Below, in pieces: positions 14,091-27,070 of a stretch of DNA of 64,000 nt. The notes under the pieces are model-generated. The model made no database searches. It saw nothing but the letters and a program-made list of their open reading frames with translations, and had not been told where the DNA came from. Position 1 is the stretch's first letter. Every line of letters begins with the position of its first letter. A program made the position numbers and the translations under genes. The stretch lies in assembly GCF_000699445.3 (NCBI RefSeq), contig NC_067201.1:11835501-11899500 (forward strand). Reading direction: 5' to 3'. The DNA comes from Schistosoma haematobium (Eukaryota > Platyhelminthes > Trematoda > Strigeidida > Schistosomatidae).

Positions 14091-14741
14091 TTAGACAGGT
14101 TGTTTTTCATTAGTTATATGTTTAGATGACGATGAGGTTGATAAACAACAGTTGTTGTTTTGTTTCTTATTGTTATCATTGTTATTACTTTCCTGATGTT
14201 GTATATCTAGGGATGAATTCTGAAATACAAAACTAGTACTGGTAGAAGTAGTAACAGGGTCGACAGTAGTAGTATTCATTATTGTATTCGATCGGAATGA
14301 GTTTTCTTCGATAACTGTCATTTCAGTGGTCGGTACAATAGATTCTTCAAACGTAGTATTATTAGTTAATATTGTCAATGTATCTGCCGTCGTGGTTGTT
14401 GTCAACTCAGAAACAGAAGTACTAGCGATAGTGGGCACATCAAAAATCTTCGAATGATGATGTGTTAACAATTCTTCTGTATTACTGCCTTCTACTATTT
14501 GTTGATCTAAATCACAAGATTCTTGATTAGATAATGATAGCAAACCTGATGCAGAGAATAGATCGTCATCATCATTATAATCAGAATTTTTATGTGTACC
14601 ACCATCATCAACACCAGCACAAGTAGATGATAATAAACATGAATTATTGAAAGTTTCTTTGAGTTCGTGCACAGATGATTCATTATCATGTTGTATACAA
14701 TCTGTATTATAATTACTGTTTGGTAAATTCCAATTTTGAAA
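14091..14741 (-). CDS. unk: unk terminal coding exon 11, no RING
   Basis: The acceptor TTTTAG|TTT opens a phase-0 exon of 216 codons ending at TAA (14093-14091). It begins [10 protein letters not shown], has an acidic DDDD patch, many Thr/Ser residues and an Asn/Gln-rich end. Its few cysteines are scattered and do not form a C3HC4 RING. Alternative downstream splicing to a RING exon cannot be excluded, but no RING-like cysteine pattern was seen on this strand below 14090. Confidence 0.85.
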   Translation of the reverse strand, partial: FQNWNLPNSNYNTDCIQHDNESSVHELKETFNNSCLLSSTCAGVDDGGTHKNSDYNDDDDLFSASGLLSLSNQESCDLDQQIVEGSNTEELLTHHHSKIFDVPTIASTSVSELTTTTTADTLTILTNNTTFEESIVPTTEMTVIEENSFRSNTIMNTTTVDPVTTSTSTSFVFQNSSLDIQHQESNNNDNNKKQNNNCCLSTSSSSKHITNEKQPV

Positions 14742-17700
14742 CTAAAATTGAATATAGATATTTTTTAGAAAAGAAATATTAATAAAATAAACGTTTATTT
14801 ACTGCAGGAAAAAAATCATGAATTAGAATAAATGAGAAAATATAAGAAAACTTTATTATCTATCAGGAATGAATGCGGTGTCCAAAGCGAGAAAGATAGG
14901 AGATTAGTGGCTTGTAGGAAAAACTGCACACACACACACACACACACATTTCTGGTTTCATATTACATACGTTTAACAAAAGAGACAAATAGAGTGAAAC
15001 TACGATACGGCAGAAACAGACTAGAGATAGTATTTTAGAAATGACTACCTACCTTGCTAGGGTCAAAACGACTTGAGATACTACTGAAAGCTAGGGACCA
15101 CTATGCAATTGTTTCGTCTTAGCATGGGACTCCGCAGAAGTACAAAAGGGTCGTCCGGTACAACACTGTTTTTCAGTATTACTATCCTAAATGAGATCAA
15201 TCCCTGACGAATACTACACACAAACAATTAGATACTAAAGTAACGATAACAGTGAGGCGACTGATTACCAAGTTCATGTAAGAATAAGAGCTGAAATACT
15301 GATTTTTTTTTCACATATAACAGGACATAGTTTGATAACTTTTAATCACTAACACTATACAACGATAATAAAAACCTACCAGAAAAGAAGGAGAGGGGAA
15401 CGAAAAAATGCAGGCAAATATAAAAAATTGATTGGAATGATTATAATTACAGTTTTTACTTTATAAAAAAGGACGGAATGACCAGAGTAATCACACACAA
15501 TATCCTTTTCTTTATAACAGGAGAGTACTTATCACCACGTGAACGAATGAATAAACAAAGCAAACATGTGCAATGTACTTATGAAAAAAAGAATCATATA
15601 TATATTTAAAAAGTACATAATTATGTTGTTGTTATTAAGTGAACACGTTTTTTTAAATATCTCTCTAGATTTATCGAAAAAAGGTAGAGGAAAGAATAGA
15701 AAATCATGTGTAACACAATACACTCAACATAACATACAAACATCAGAAAACTAATTTATTCTATAATGGTATTATTATTGTATACACATATATTACCTAT
15801 ACAACACATAACATTAGGAAGTACTATCATAGGCATACACACAAATATAAATAATTAAGAATAGTGTATACGAAATTATTACAGATTGCACGAATAGATA
15901 GATTCGTGCAAACAATAGTAATATAACCAACTAGAGAGAATAGTAGTAGTATTATATGAAATGGATGGAAACGCATTGGAAACTATGACCGGCCAGTAGC
16001 CCACCTTGTTGAAGTTAGTATTTAAAAGAGGAATAAGATCAGATGAAATCTCAATACAAATTGAGAAAATCTAATGAGCTTTATATCAAATTATATAACT
16101 TTTTATGACACATGAGACATATTAATTTTTCTCTTAGTCAAAGGACAAGTATATCACCCAATAGTTTGTTCTTTGGTATTTGATAGTTGTGATAGTCGTG
16201 GCTCTTTGAAGAATCAATGTTCATCAGGCCAAACCCATTTACTATTATGGGTTTGGCTTGATATTTTCATCTCTGTGCTAATGGGGTATAGCAACTTGAA
16301 CCGATGTATATACATATCAAGTTCAATGTTGCGACTGACTGAAAGGGTGTTCGTAGGTTACCAGTGTTTAATCATACATATTTTAAAAGCATTGTTCAGG
16401 TATGCTGAGAGTATTGAATGATCAATGCTGAAGTTAGACGTAAAATATTAGGTGGCGAATCGGTTGATCAGTTAGTAAATCCTCATTCACCAAAATGGTT
16501 GGGATATGTGTCACAGATGCTCAAATACTGCCTATCTGTGTGTGTATTATGCATCCTCGACCACTAACTACTTCAATGTGTGATATTTGTTGATGCAGGA
16601 ATATGCCAGAAGAAAATCATGAGAAGCTAAACCGAGATGTCACGTGAGATTATAGAGCCACTAACTGATGTGATGGACGTCAACACAATGATTCTAAAAG
16701 TTAAGCATTTACTACAAACCCTGAAGGTTCTCAGATCGATCGCTGATAGGGTTATAGGTGTGCACTGCAGAGGAGCTCCATACTAGGATGCAATGATTAT
16801 AAAGCACTCCCTAATTTTCAATAGTATACCAAATGAGTTCAATTTGTGACCAATACCATTTATCATAGGAATAGCTAACAAAAATTTATTTAATTTAAAT
16901 AACAACAAACCTGCGTTTCAGACTTTGTCTTGTTGGAACCATCATCATCTGTCGTATCAATATCATTATTATGATGACTATTCAAAAGTGCTGATACAAG
17001 TGGGTTAGCGAATAGAGCTGCTAATGCTTCTTGTTGTTGTAGAGGGTTTCGACTAACTGAATCAATTGGTCCACTTGGACTAGGACTTTTCATAGGTGAA
17101 GTTTGCATACACGTTTTAAATTTCTCACATGGATTTGATTCTGATGATAAACTTTGAGCATAACAACAACCGGTACTCTGTTCACTACTAATATTATTAA
17201 TTTCGGTATCAATAAATAATGGTTTAAATAAATCAGTCGAAGCTGATGGCGATATATTCAATGAATGAAATAAACGACGAATTACACCAAGCGAATCACG
17301 TAAATGTTCTGTAACAAAATCTCTTTGCTTTTTTAAAACTTCCACTTCACCCTCCTTCTACAAATTGAAATGAAAAACAGAGAATGTAAAATTATTAATA
17401 GTAATATAATTGAACCCCTGTGCATGAGTGTGTAATTGTTTAATAGTGGACAGAATTTCGGTAGTTTTTTTTTCTTTGGGCTAAATGGCTTGGTCATGAA
17501 GCTTTCGAACTTCGCCATATATGACCCTCAGCTTTTCCTGTAGACCTCGGTCTTGATTGGTTATTGTTGACCCTTAGCCTGTCATCGTTCACTTCTTTAT
17601 TTTGATTGTATCTCCCATTTATTTGATTCTTGGTCCTATTTGTCCATAATTTTTCTGATTTGATAGATTGGATCGATTTCAGTGTATTTGTTGACTGCTG

Positions 17701-20523
17701 ATTGACCTGAGTACCAAGCTTTTAAAAATTCACTGGTGTTTTTAGAATTACCTTTATCGAAGGTCTCGACATTTCCCCAATCCAATGGGTGTCCACATAC
17801 ACTGATAAAAGTGAGGATATGCCATGCCATGACATCAGTAGAAGATACAATCAAAATAAAGAACTAAACGATGACACATTAAGGGTCAACAATAACCAAC
17901 CAAAATCGAGGTCTACAGGACAAACTGTGGGTCACATGTGGAGAAATTCGAACACCTCACTTCTACATGAAGTTTATGCTGATGATGTCGTTCAGAAGAA
18001 TGATGAAAGCTCCACGACCAAATCATCCAACTCAGAGAACAAAACTCAATCAAAATCATCCACCTGAGCTAAAAATCTCCACCATATCCAGATGAAATTC
18101 TGCACGATCCCAATTTCCAGAGGGTAAATGCAGTTCAACATTCCTAGAGAGCTCAATATATCTAGTTAATTTTGATTACTGTATAAATTGAGTTTTTGTT
18201 CTACTTTAATTTTTGACTCCTTTTCTAAATAAAAAACTATTCTGAAAGTCTCAGCTTCTTTATCATATATTAGCACGTGCAATATTGACGTTGAAATGTT
18301 ATTGTGTGTTGTTCTATTGAGTTCGCCATCGAACACGTTTGCATAAGAATACGTTCAATCGTTTCGTATCATGGGCCTGTGCGTAATCCAATTTCAAAAT
18401 ATAACACCAATAAAACTAACGTAGATATTTTAACCTACATATGATTTAAAACCCACTACACACTTGATCAAAAGAGGTTTCGAAACGATTTGCTATGCGA
18501 AGTACTTACTAACCACTAAAAGTTATCTATACTTGTAAAATGTAGATTTTTAAATCAGGTGAACTATTTTTGTAGTTTTGTCCTCTGAGCTGGATGGTTT
18601 AATCATATTCTTCAGAGCGAAAACTTCTACTTCGATAAATTCGCGATATTGAGCGATAATCAACGTTCGACATGTACACTACTGAATTCCTTCTCAGTGA
18701 CCCAGAGGTTAAGCGTTCACGCGCAACACGAAAGTCTCAAGTTAGATTCCCGGTTGTGAGATCGTGGGTGTGCATTGTCAATCAGGAGTCCTACACTAGG
18801 ATAAATATCTTCTTCTCTGTTCGCGATCTCAACAACATTCAACAACCTCTACAATCCTCATACTGATAACAAGTGAATTCGCTTATCATCTAGTCAAGTG
18901 ATAAATACTTGCATATTAATGAAAGCACAGGTTCTACTGTCTCTCAGACAGAAGCGAGAGGAAGAAACCTGGTACCATATACCACTTGTTTTCAATCATC
19001 GTATATTAAAATAAACATGAGGAATAAAAAAACCCAATAACTTTATTTATGTAAAAGTTACTGGTCTGATACATATGTTATCTGAATGTGTCTGTTATGG
19101 TTTATTGAAAGATGAGGTGAGTATTTCCTCGACTAGAAAGTTAATCTGCCAAAACTTAAGCTAGTAAATATGAACACAGACAAAAAAAAATTCAAAACAC
19201 ACAAAACGTGACTATGGTGATGTAAGACAACTTACTGAATCTAAAAGTTGTTTTACTTCATCTAATTCACGACGTAAAGTTATACGCTCTAGATCACAAC
19301 CTGGATTACTGAATGGAGACGATAAAAGAATAGGTGACTGCGGTAAGTTGGTAAAGTTATCATTTATTGAATGTGAGAAAATCCTAGAACTTGTTCGAGT
19401 TCCACCAAGATCCAGTTGATTGGGAGATGAAGTTGAAGACACATTAGAAATACCACCCTGAGTTGAACATTCTGAATATTGTTGTGATCTAGTTGACTGG
19501 TTATTGTCCGGTTGGTCTGTGGATTCCGATGTCTATATTTGAAAGTTACAATTTCATTAGATAGTTAGATATTGGGTTTTGGAATATGACGATGACAAGG
19601 TTAAAAAAACTAAGTTTAATTAAATTAACACGACCATGATCATATGGAACACTAAGAGCTATGTGGAATGGTAGCTCAGAGGTTGATGCATGCGACTTTC
19701 AGCCATTAAGTTGTAGACTAGAACCCTGCCCAACTTAGGGGAACTGGATAGTATCACTAGTCTTTAAACATAGCGTGGCTCGTAACCAAGTATACAAATC
19801 TGTACTTGATAAATGGGTTGGATACTAGATTCGATTTGGCCGTAAATAATATTGAAATATGAGTCCCAAGCGATATAGTGACGATAAAATTTATGGCACA
19901 TTTTTTTAATCCTTCCTTTCAACTATTGGTAATTGAACCTGAAATGCTTTCTTAATCAAATGTTAAACTAATAAGGTAGAACATCAGATATATACAAGAG
20001 TTGGAAACTAAGTTATTTATAAATCATTACTAAAGAAAACTAGACAATGTATTGCAAGGATTACTTAATATTGAGATAATAATGAAAAAAAACACTTGAG
20101 TAAGTTGACTGTAATAAAAAAGTATACAAAACAGCTGTAATATATTATGTCCTAAAAAAGAAAGATATCAATTTCAATATTACATACATGTGAGTAGTTT
20201 GACAAAATTTCATTACAAGTAACTTATGAATGACTCATTAATTCATAAATAAAGCCAATAGTGAAAGTAATTTGTATACAAAAACGCAGATACAAAAACT
20301 AAATGTGAATAAAATTCATCATGAAACTGACTACATATGCCTCAGAATTTAAGAGATTGAAAAATTCAAACTACTAAGTTGTTTAAGGGTTTTGGAGATT
20401 GTTAAGTTTTTCATTCAGATCATGAACCGATTGATGTTAGATCACCATTTGTTCCTTACAAAATCTGTTATACTGAAACTGTAAAAATGTACTTATTACG
20501 TACTCTAATGAAAACCGACCATG

Positions 20524-20603
<80 letters not shown>

Positions 20604-23600
20604 TAATAATAATAATAATAATGGTTAGGTAGGATGTCACAAAGTTGGCCTTTATTTTTTCTAATAAATATCGATTATAATCAATAAAGTCAACGTAAAT
20701 TGACTAAGATTTAAAGTGCATTGTTAATATGTCTCTTTTTGCTAGTTTGTCTATCATTCGCTACGTATTGAATAGTCCAATCAACTTCAAGTAAATTGAG
20801 ATAAAATGGACAGTGAAGGACAACGATAACAATAATAATAACGAAATAAAATAACCTTCAAACACAAGATCACATGACCAATCTGTTATTATCACTAGGA
20901 CGTTAATAGTAATAATAATTGTGATCAATAATTTCATCAAGGATACGAAAAATAAAATGATTTCAACTAAAAAAAAACAACATTTGTTCATATGTGAAAT
21001 AAAAAAATAAAAAAAGGAATCTGTTTTGAGTATCCGGAGTTTAGAAAGGAAAATAAAGTTGTATGATATTATATTTATTTAATAGATTTTGTGGTTTTAA
21101 GCAAGCAATAACGATAGAAATATTATGAATATTAAAGAGAAAGAAAATAATACAAGTTATTATTGTAAGAAGGATAATAACAATTGTTATATTCATAGTT
21201 TTAATCTTTCATTATGTGAATGTTTGATTGCATATGCTTATTAAATATCTTAAAACATAAATATGGACTTCAGAGAGAAAGGAAATGTCGATGGAAGGAT
21301 TTAGATGATAAAACATTTATTTTGTAAACAATCATCAAAATTTAAACGAGTAGTATCCAGAATAAATTGGGCATTAAGTAAAGCAGAAGTTTCATACATA
21401 TAGTTCCCTTTATTATTTTAAAAAGAGCAAGAACAAAGATTCTAGTAAAATAGTATGAATCCATTTTTATAAGGTATATATTTACAATATTCAGTCTATT
21501 AATTTTATTTACACCCTTACTATACTACACGAATATGTATTCAATTTAACTTCCAACAAAACTCATTCATGTAAGTAATTTAAACCCATTATGTAATTAT
21601 AATTTTAAATACCACAGGTTGTAAGCAGCTGACGAGAACCTACGAAATAAAAAAGAATTTATGCTATTCTGCTAGAATCTTTGTTCTTGCTCTTAAAGTA
21701 GAAGTCATTAAATATAAAGTTTTATAACTATGCTAAGTTAAAAAGCTCCAACAGTTCTAGGTGGAACTGTTTACAGTTCAAAACCTGGTATTACAAAAAA
21801 TGTAATATTATATTTATGCTTTAGATAGACAGACACGGGTGTCATCAACATAGAGCATCGTTTCTCAAGGTAGGCGGTAGTTAGTCATACTTAACACAAG
21901 TCCTAAACACCTCAGTCAATGAAGACACACTAACTGACCAAGCGACTTTTCATCTTTGTCAAGTGGTATACGCCTAACTTCAACCAGTGCTCAATCGATG
22001 ATTCCACGAAACACGAGCAATACTTCGAAGACAGCTATGATTAAAAACTTACAGACTACGCATGACTTAATGTTTAGAAATATGCATTATTAACATAGAA
22101 TTTTACACTGTGGAATAAAATAGTCCCGTGTACACAGTTATGTTAGTTCAAGTGACTAATAAAATTTCAGTATAATTCAGTTTACAAAAGTATTTAAGTA
22201 AGCCATCTAGTCGGTCATTAACAGACGAATGACTTAACCACTAAGCCATCACCCCACTAATACTCATGAACACCATAGCTATATTGATATAAATTACTTT
22301 AAAAGTAAGTCACAGGATTTAATAAAACCGTCCAAACCGTTTCACAGTGAGCTGTCCGTAGATTAAAAGAGAACCCTGATTGCCAACCAGTAACATGACT
22401 AGTGGTTAGTTTATTGTGATAATTGAACAAAATAACATATACGAAGAAACAGAAGTGGTTAATCCCAATGAAATGGATTAGTTCATTTAAATAACTTTAT
22501 AGTACCACAAAATTATATATATTGTGTACGAGATAGTAATGTTACTACTAATACTCATTTGACCTCGATTAATGTCTTCAAAATAACTAGTCATTTAGTC
22601 ATAAGTAACGTAGAACTACGTGCATGTACGCCCCGGTTCAATTTGTTACGCTACATCAGCACAAAGATGAAATTATCAAAATAATTACGAGAGTAGAAGT
22701 AGTAACAGCATCAATGATAGTAGGAAACATTAGGGACAATATTATTCGAGAAAAAAACAATTGTTTTGTGGAAGTATTAGATAATTTTGAAACTGAACAT
22801 TTAAGGAGAGGCAGGATGAATGCATCCGTGTCACTCAGACGTATTCTAGGCTTTCTCATCTGACATCATCAGCTATCAGTTACAATGGTAGCGCGGACCC
22901 CAACCAGATAGTCTGCAAATACCAACATGGTTCATTTCGACAGTCGATAATTCTATGGACTGATGGCGCGTTTTAAATTGCCCATCTCCAGTTTTCTTTT
23001 AACCTACTTCGAAATCAGTAAACATCCCGTATCGAGGTAAGTGATAGTTAGGCATTGCATAATAATGTCTCAACTTAGTTGATGAGGATCCCCAACTTCA
23101 TCATATCCGAATAACACCTTCAGTTTTCCCTTCGAAATTGTAGCCTAGTTAGTTAAATAATAATAGAATAACAAGATCAATACAAATATTGTGATCAAAA
23201 CAAGAAAATGGTGAATATGACAAAAAGTAGAACTAACCATTGAACAGTGATGAACACGGGAACCAATGGTACCAAATGATATAGCACTGGTAGAACTACT
23301 ACTAGCACTACTGGCTAATCCAGAAGCATTTAAATCGACTCCTGCCGCCGCCAAAATTGGCAGATTAACGCGTCCAAGGGGTGTACCAACAATTGATGAA
23401 AATCGATTGTTATTACTCTTACTACTTAGTGATACTGGAGAAGATATAGGAGAACTGTGCCGATGATATCCAGTTTCATCAATAAAAGTTGAAGGCCAGC
23501 CTACTATGTGTTGATTTGATTTGATAAAATTACTCGATCGAATAATACTACTATTACTACTACCAGCCTGTTGTAAATTAGTCGATTGCGCTGAATCATA

Positions 23601-26600
23601 TTGCGGTAAAGTATTATCCGATTGACATGTGATAGAATCCAAGAATTCACAACGCATTTGTAAACTTTTTATATCTTTATTATTATTTCCTCCCCTACCA
23701 GGTATACTAACTGGATTCGATGCGTAAAAATTTGGCAATGATGAACAATCACTTACACCAACATTACTACTTGTAGTGACAGTAACTAAAAACGAAGAAT
23801 GATGATGACGATGTTGAGGATGATCTAGTTCCTCGGAAGTAGAATGTGTCGAAATGAAACCATCATCAGATGGTGAATGAAAAACCATATCTTGAGAAAA
23901 TGTTGGGTAAACTGCATTAATATCATCGAAGAAAGCGGTGGCAGCAGCAGACGCAGCAGTGTTAGATGAAGTATGTTGTTGTCGTTGCGATTGTGTCAAT
24001 TGAGATAATAGATCGACATCGAGATTACTGTTTAAAAATCCACCACAATCTATAAAATAGAGAAATACTTATGTAGACACGCATATGAGGATGATAACTA
24101 TCTTTTTTTCAATGTTTAGTAGAATTGCAATATCTGTCATTTTCAAACATTTTTCTCGCTTGTTTAACGTGTCAGACAGCGTTACAAATAGGTGTAATTT
24201 TTAATGGGGAATTCAATCCAATTATTTAAAGCTTTTTATATGTCCCTAATGAACACGCCACTGTAGCGCGTCCCGAATTGCCAGATGAGAAATTCAAGTA
24301 AAGCAAACTTGTAGATTGAAATGAAACCTCTATCGAAAATTATGTTCTTATATTTACGACTCATTGACTAAATGAACAGAAGAATATTAGATATTTCATA
24401 TATATTTGACATAGAAAAGTAAATGTGCTACAAACTCATGGACACGTATTTTATCCCAAACAATCATATAATTTATAGCATATTATTATTAAAATAAACG
24501 GACAAGAAATGTACAAAAATATATACATATTTTATAGACTGCCATAATGGAGATGGAAGTGAAGCAGAAACCTTAGCGTCAGTAGTCCTCAACATACACA
24601 AGGGAGAAAACCAGAATCTCAAATACAACATGGGGGACACAAACCCAATCACACATAATGGAGAAACTCTGGAAGATGAGGAAAGTCTCACGTACATGGA
24701 AAGCATTATCGACGAACGTGGAGGATGTGATGCAGACGTAAAGGCGAGGATTGGCGAAGCAAGGATAGCATTCAAATAATTGAAGAACACATAGAACTAA
24801 AAACAACAGTCTGCGAACCAACATCAAAGCCAGAATCTTCAATACGAACGTCAAAGTAGTTAGTTCTATTGTACGGAGCTAGAATTTGGAGACCTACTAC
24901 AACCATCATTAAAAATGTACAGGTATTTATAAACAGTTGTCTACACAAGATACTCAATATCCGTTGGCCGGATAGCATCAGCAACCGTCTATTGTGGGAG
25001 AGAACAAACCAGCTTCCAGATGAAGAGGAAATTAGGAAAAAACGTTGGAAGTGGATAGAAAATACATTATGGAAATCATCAAACTGCATCACAAGGTAAG
25101 CCCTAACTTGGAATCCCGAAGGTAAATGGAAAAGAGGAAGGTCGAAGAACACAGTATGTTGAGAATTGGAAGCAGACATGAAAAAGATTGCTCAGGAAAG
25201 AGTTGGATGGAGAATACTGGTGGGCGGCTTATGCGCCTTCATGAGGGGTAACAGGAGTAAGTAATAATGGAGATAATGAAAACTTGGTTAATTATTTCTA
25301 AAAATATTTTCATGAAGACATTTCTAAATACAAATACATTGTGTAAACTTATCTACTAACGGAGATGTAATGGTTGACATGACTCAATCGTATTATATGA
25401 ACAGATATAGTACAATATGATCTCTACATACAGAAAATAATATATCAACTATTCTCTTCAAATACAGTTCATTTATTTTTGTATTTTTGATCAATATCCA
25501 TGTTGATTTTAACACGCTAAACTTTACCATCTATACCTACCCCCCCTCTCTCTCTGTTAATTCCCTTAGCTTATGGATTAAAACTATTGTCTTCTTAATC
25601 AGACTTTAAGAACCACAAGAGGACGTCTGACAATTTGCCGCACTTCCTACTAATAAGTCTTATATCTATGGTGGGAGAAAATTTCTTAACTTCAGAAAAT
25701 ATTCATTTTAAATTAGTATTAAATGACCTTATATATATCAGAAGGGGTTTTCGTGTATATTATAGTAATGTTAATAGTTGAGATCATGAGTCAATTCAAG
25801 CTAGACCACTATGGAAAACCTGGAAGCACTGGACGACACTGCTGAGGAGTCCCACAATGGGACGAAATGGCCTTCCAGTGATTCCACGTTTTTCATGGTG
25901 GTCTAGCTTCAATTGACTCATGATTTCAACTATTAAATTACTACACTATCCACAAAAACCCTTCTGATATGAATCAACACATGCAAACTAGTGACTGGCT
26001 TCAAGAGGTATTTCCTGGAGTTATAATGAGAAGCAGTGACCACAGGAGTTCAACTGGGTCTGTTGTGAGATAGTAACTCACTAAAGACAACGGTGGATGT
26101 GTCGCTCAATTTCGTGGATTAGTTGCAGTTAGACATTAACAATGTTGGATGCCAGCTGGCTCAGTGGTCTAAAGGTTAAGCGTTCACACACGAGACTGAT
26201 AGGTCCTCGGTTCGAATCTCCTGAGGCGGGATTGTGGATGTGCAGTGCTGAGGAGTCCCACAATAGGACGAGATGGTTGTCCAGTGCTTTCAGGTTTTCC
26301 ATGGGGGTCTAGCTTCGATTGACTCATGATCTCAACTATTGAAATTTTAAATATATGTGAAGTTGCATTTCAAATAGAAGTAACGAAATAAAATACATCT
26401 GTACAGTATTATGTTAAATTTTGCGCTTTCATCATTTAGATTTTCTTTTAAAAATGTATTAAATAAATAGCGGTTCTATGGGTAACAGATCAATATCATC
26501 AAGGTGAAGTTTTCTATCTCATACACACTACTAAATACAATATTAGTGAGCCTAAAGTAGTAGTATAACCTACATCAGATGAGGAGGGAAAAAATTACAA

Positions 26601-27024
26601 AAACAAATTCCAGTTAAATCTCCGAGAAAATTGCTTAAAGATGAATTTCCATACTAATTTTTATAGTCGTTTTTTTAGTTGAAAGAAATTACCAAAATGA
26701 TTGATACAAACTATAATAATTAATACTAATATAGTAATCTGTCATAGGAATTCAATTTCTGAAGCACAAGAGTAGTTATGTGTATGCTTCATACACAACT
26801 TGTGTACGAGTATAATAGGTGTTTGTGAGAGTGTTACAAAAATTGTCTTAATCCAACAATAATTGATAACTGAGCCTATTAACAAAATAATGGAGAATTT
26901 AGGATATGCCCATTATTGTATTAAACGTTTTAAACAATCACCGAATAAGAACATCTCAATTCATCAAGTTAGGTGTATATACCTACTTAACACATAACGA
27001 GGAAAATAGCTGACATGGTTTTCT

Positions 27025-27070
<46 letters not shown>

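Larger units (their letters stand above)
17358..19235 (-). other. unk: unk intron 9
   Basis: A 1.9 kb intron (GTAAGT...TTGTAG). It contains an inverted pair of an unidentified dispersed repeat (17465-18140) and a decayed hammerhead SINE around 18690-18860, still showing GGTTAAGCGTTCACGCGC and a GGAGTCC...TAGGA stem remnant. Confidence 0.83.
19533..23237 (-). other. unk: unk intron 8
   Basis: A 3.7 kb intron (GTTAGT...ATATAG) with a SINE tail fragment near 20395-20445, a (TAA)n microsatellite, RTE-derived minus-strand debris (about 21840-22030 and 22605-22965), and otherwise AT-rich DNA. Confidence 0.83.

Noticed and set aside
14507..14689. Second minus-strand frame overlapping unk exon 11
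   Set aside because: A shadow frame; the other frame continues from a proper acceptor to the stop.
20437..20640. 67-codon poly-Ile open frame
   Set aside because: It is a translation of the (TAA)n microsatellite.
24473..25179. Three overlapping minus-strand open frames as genes
   Set aside because: They are antisense shadows of the RTE fragment on the plus strand.
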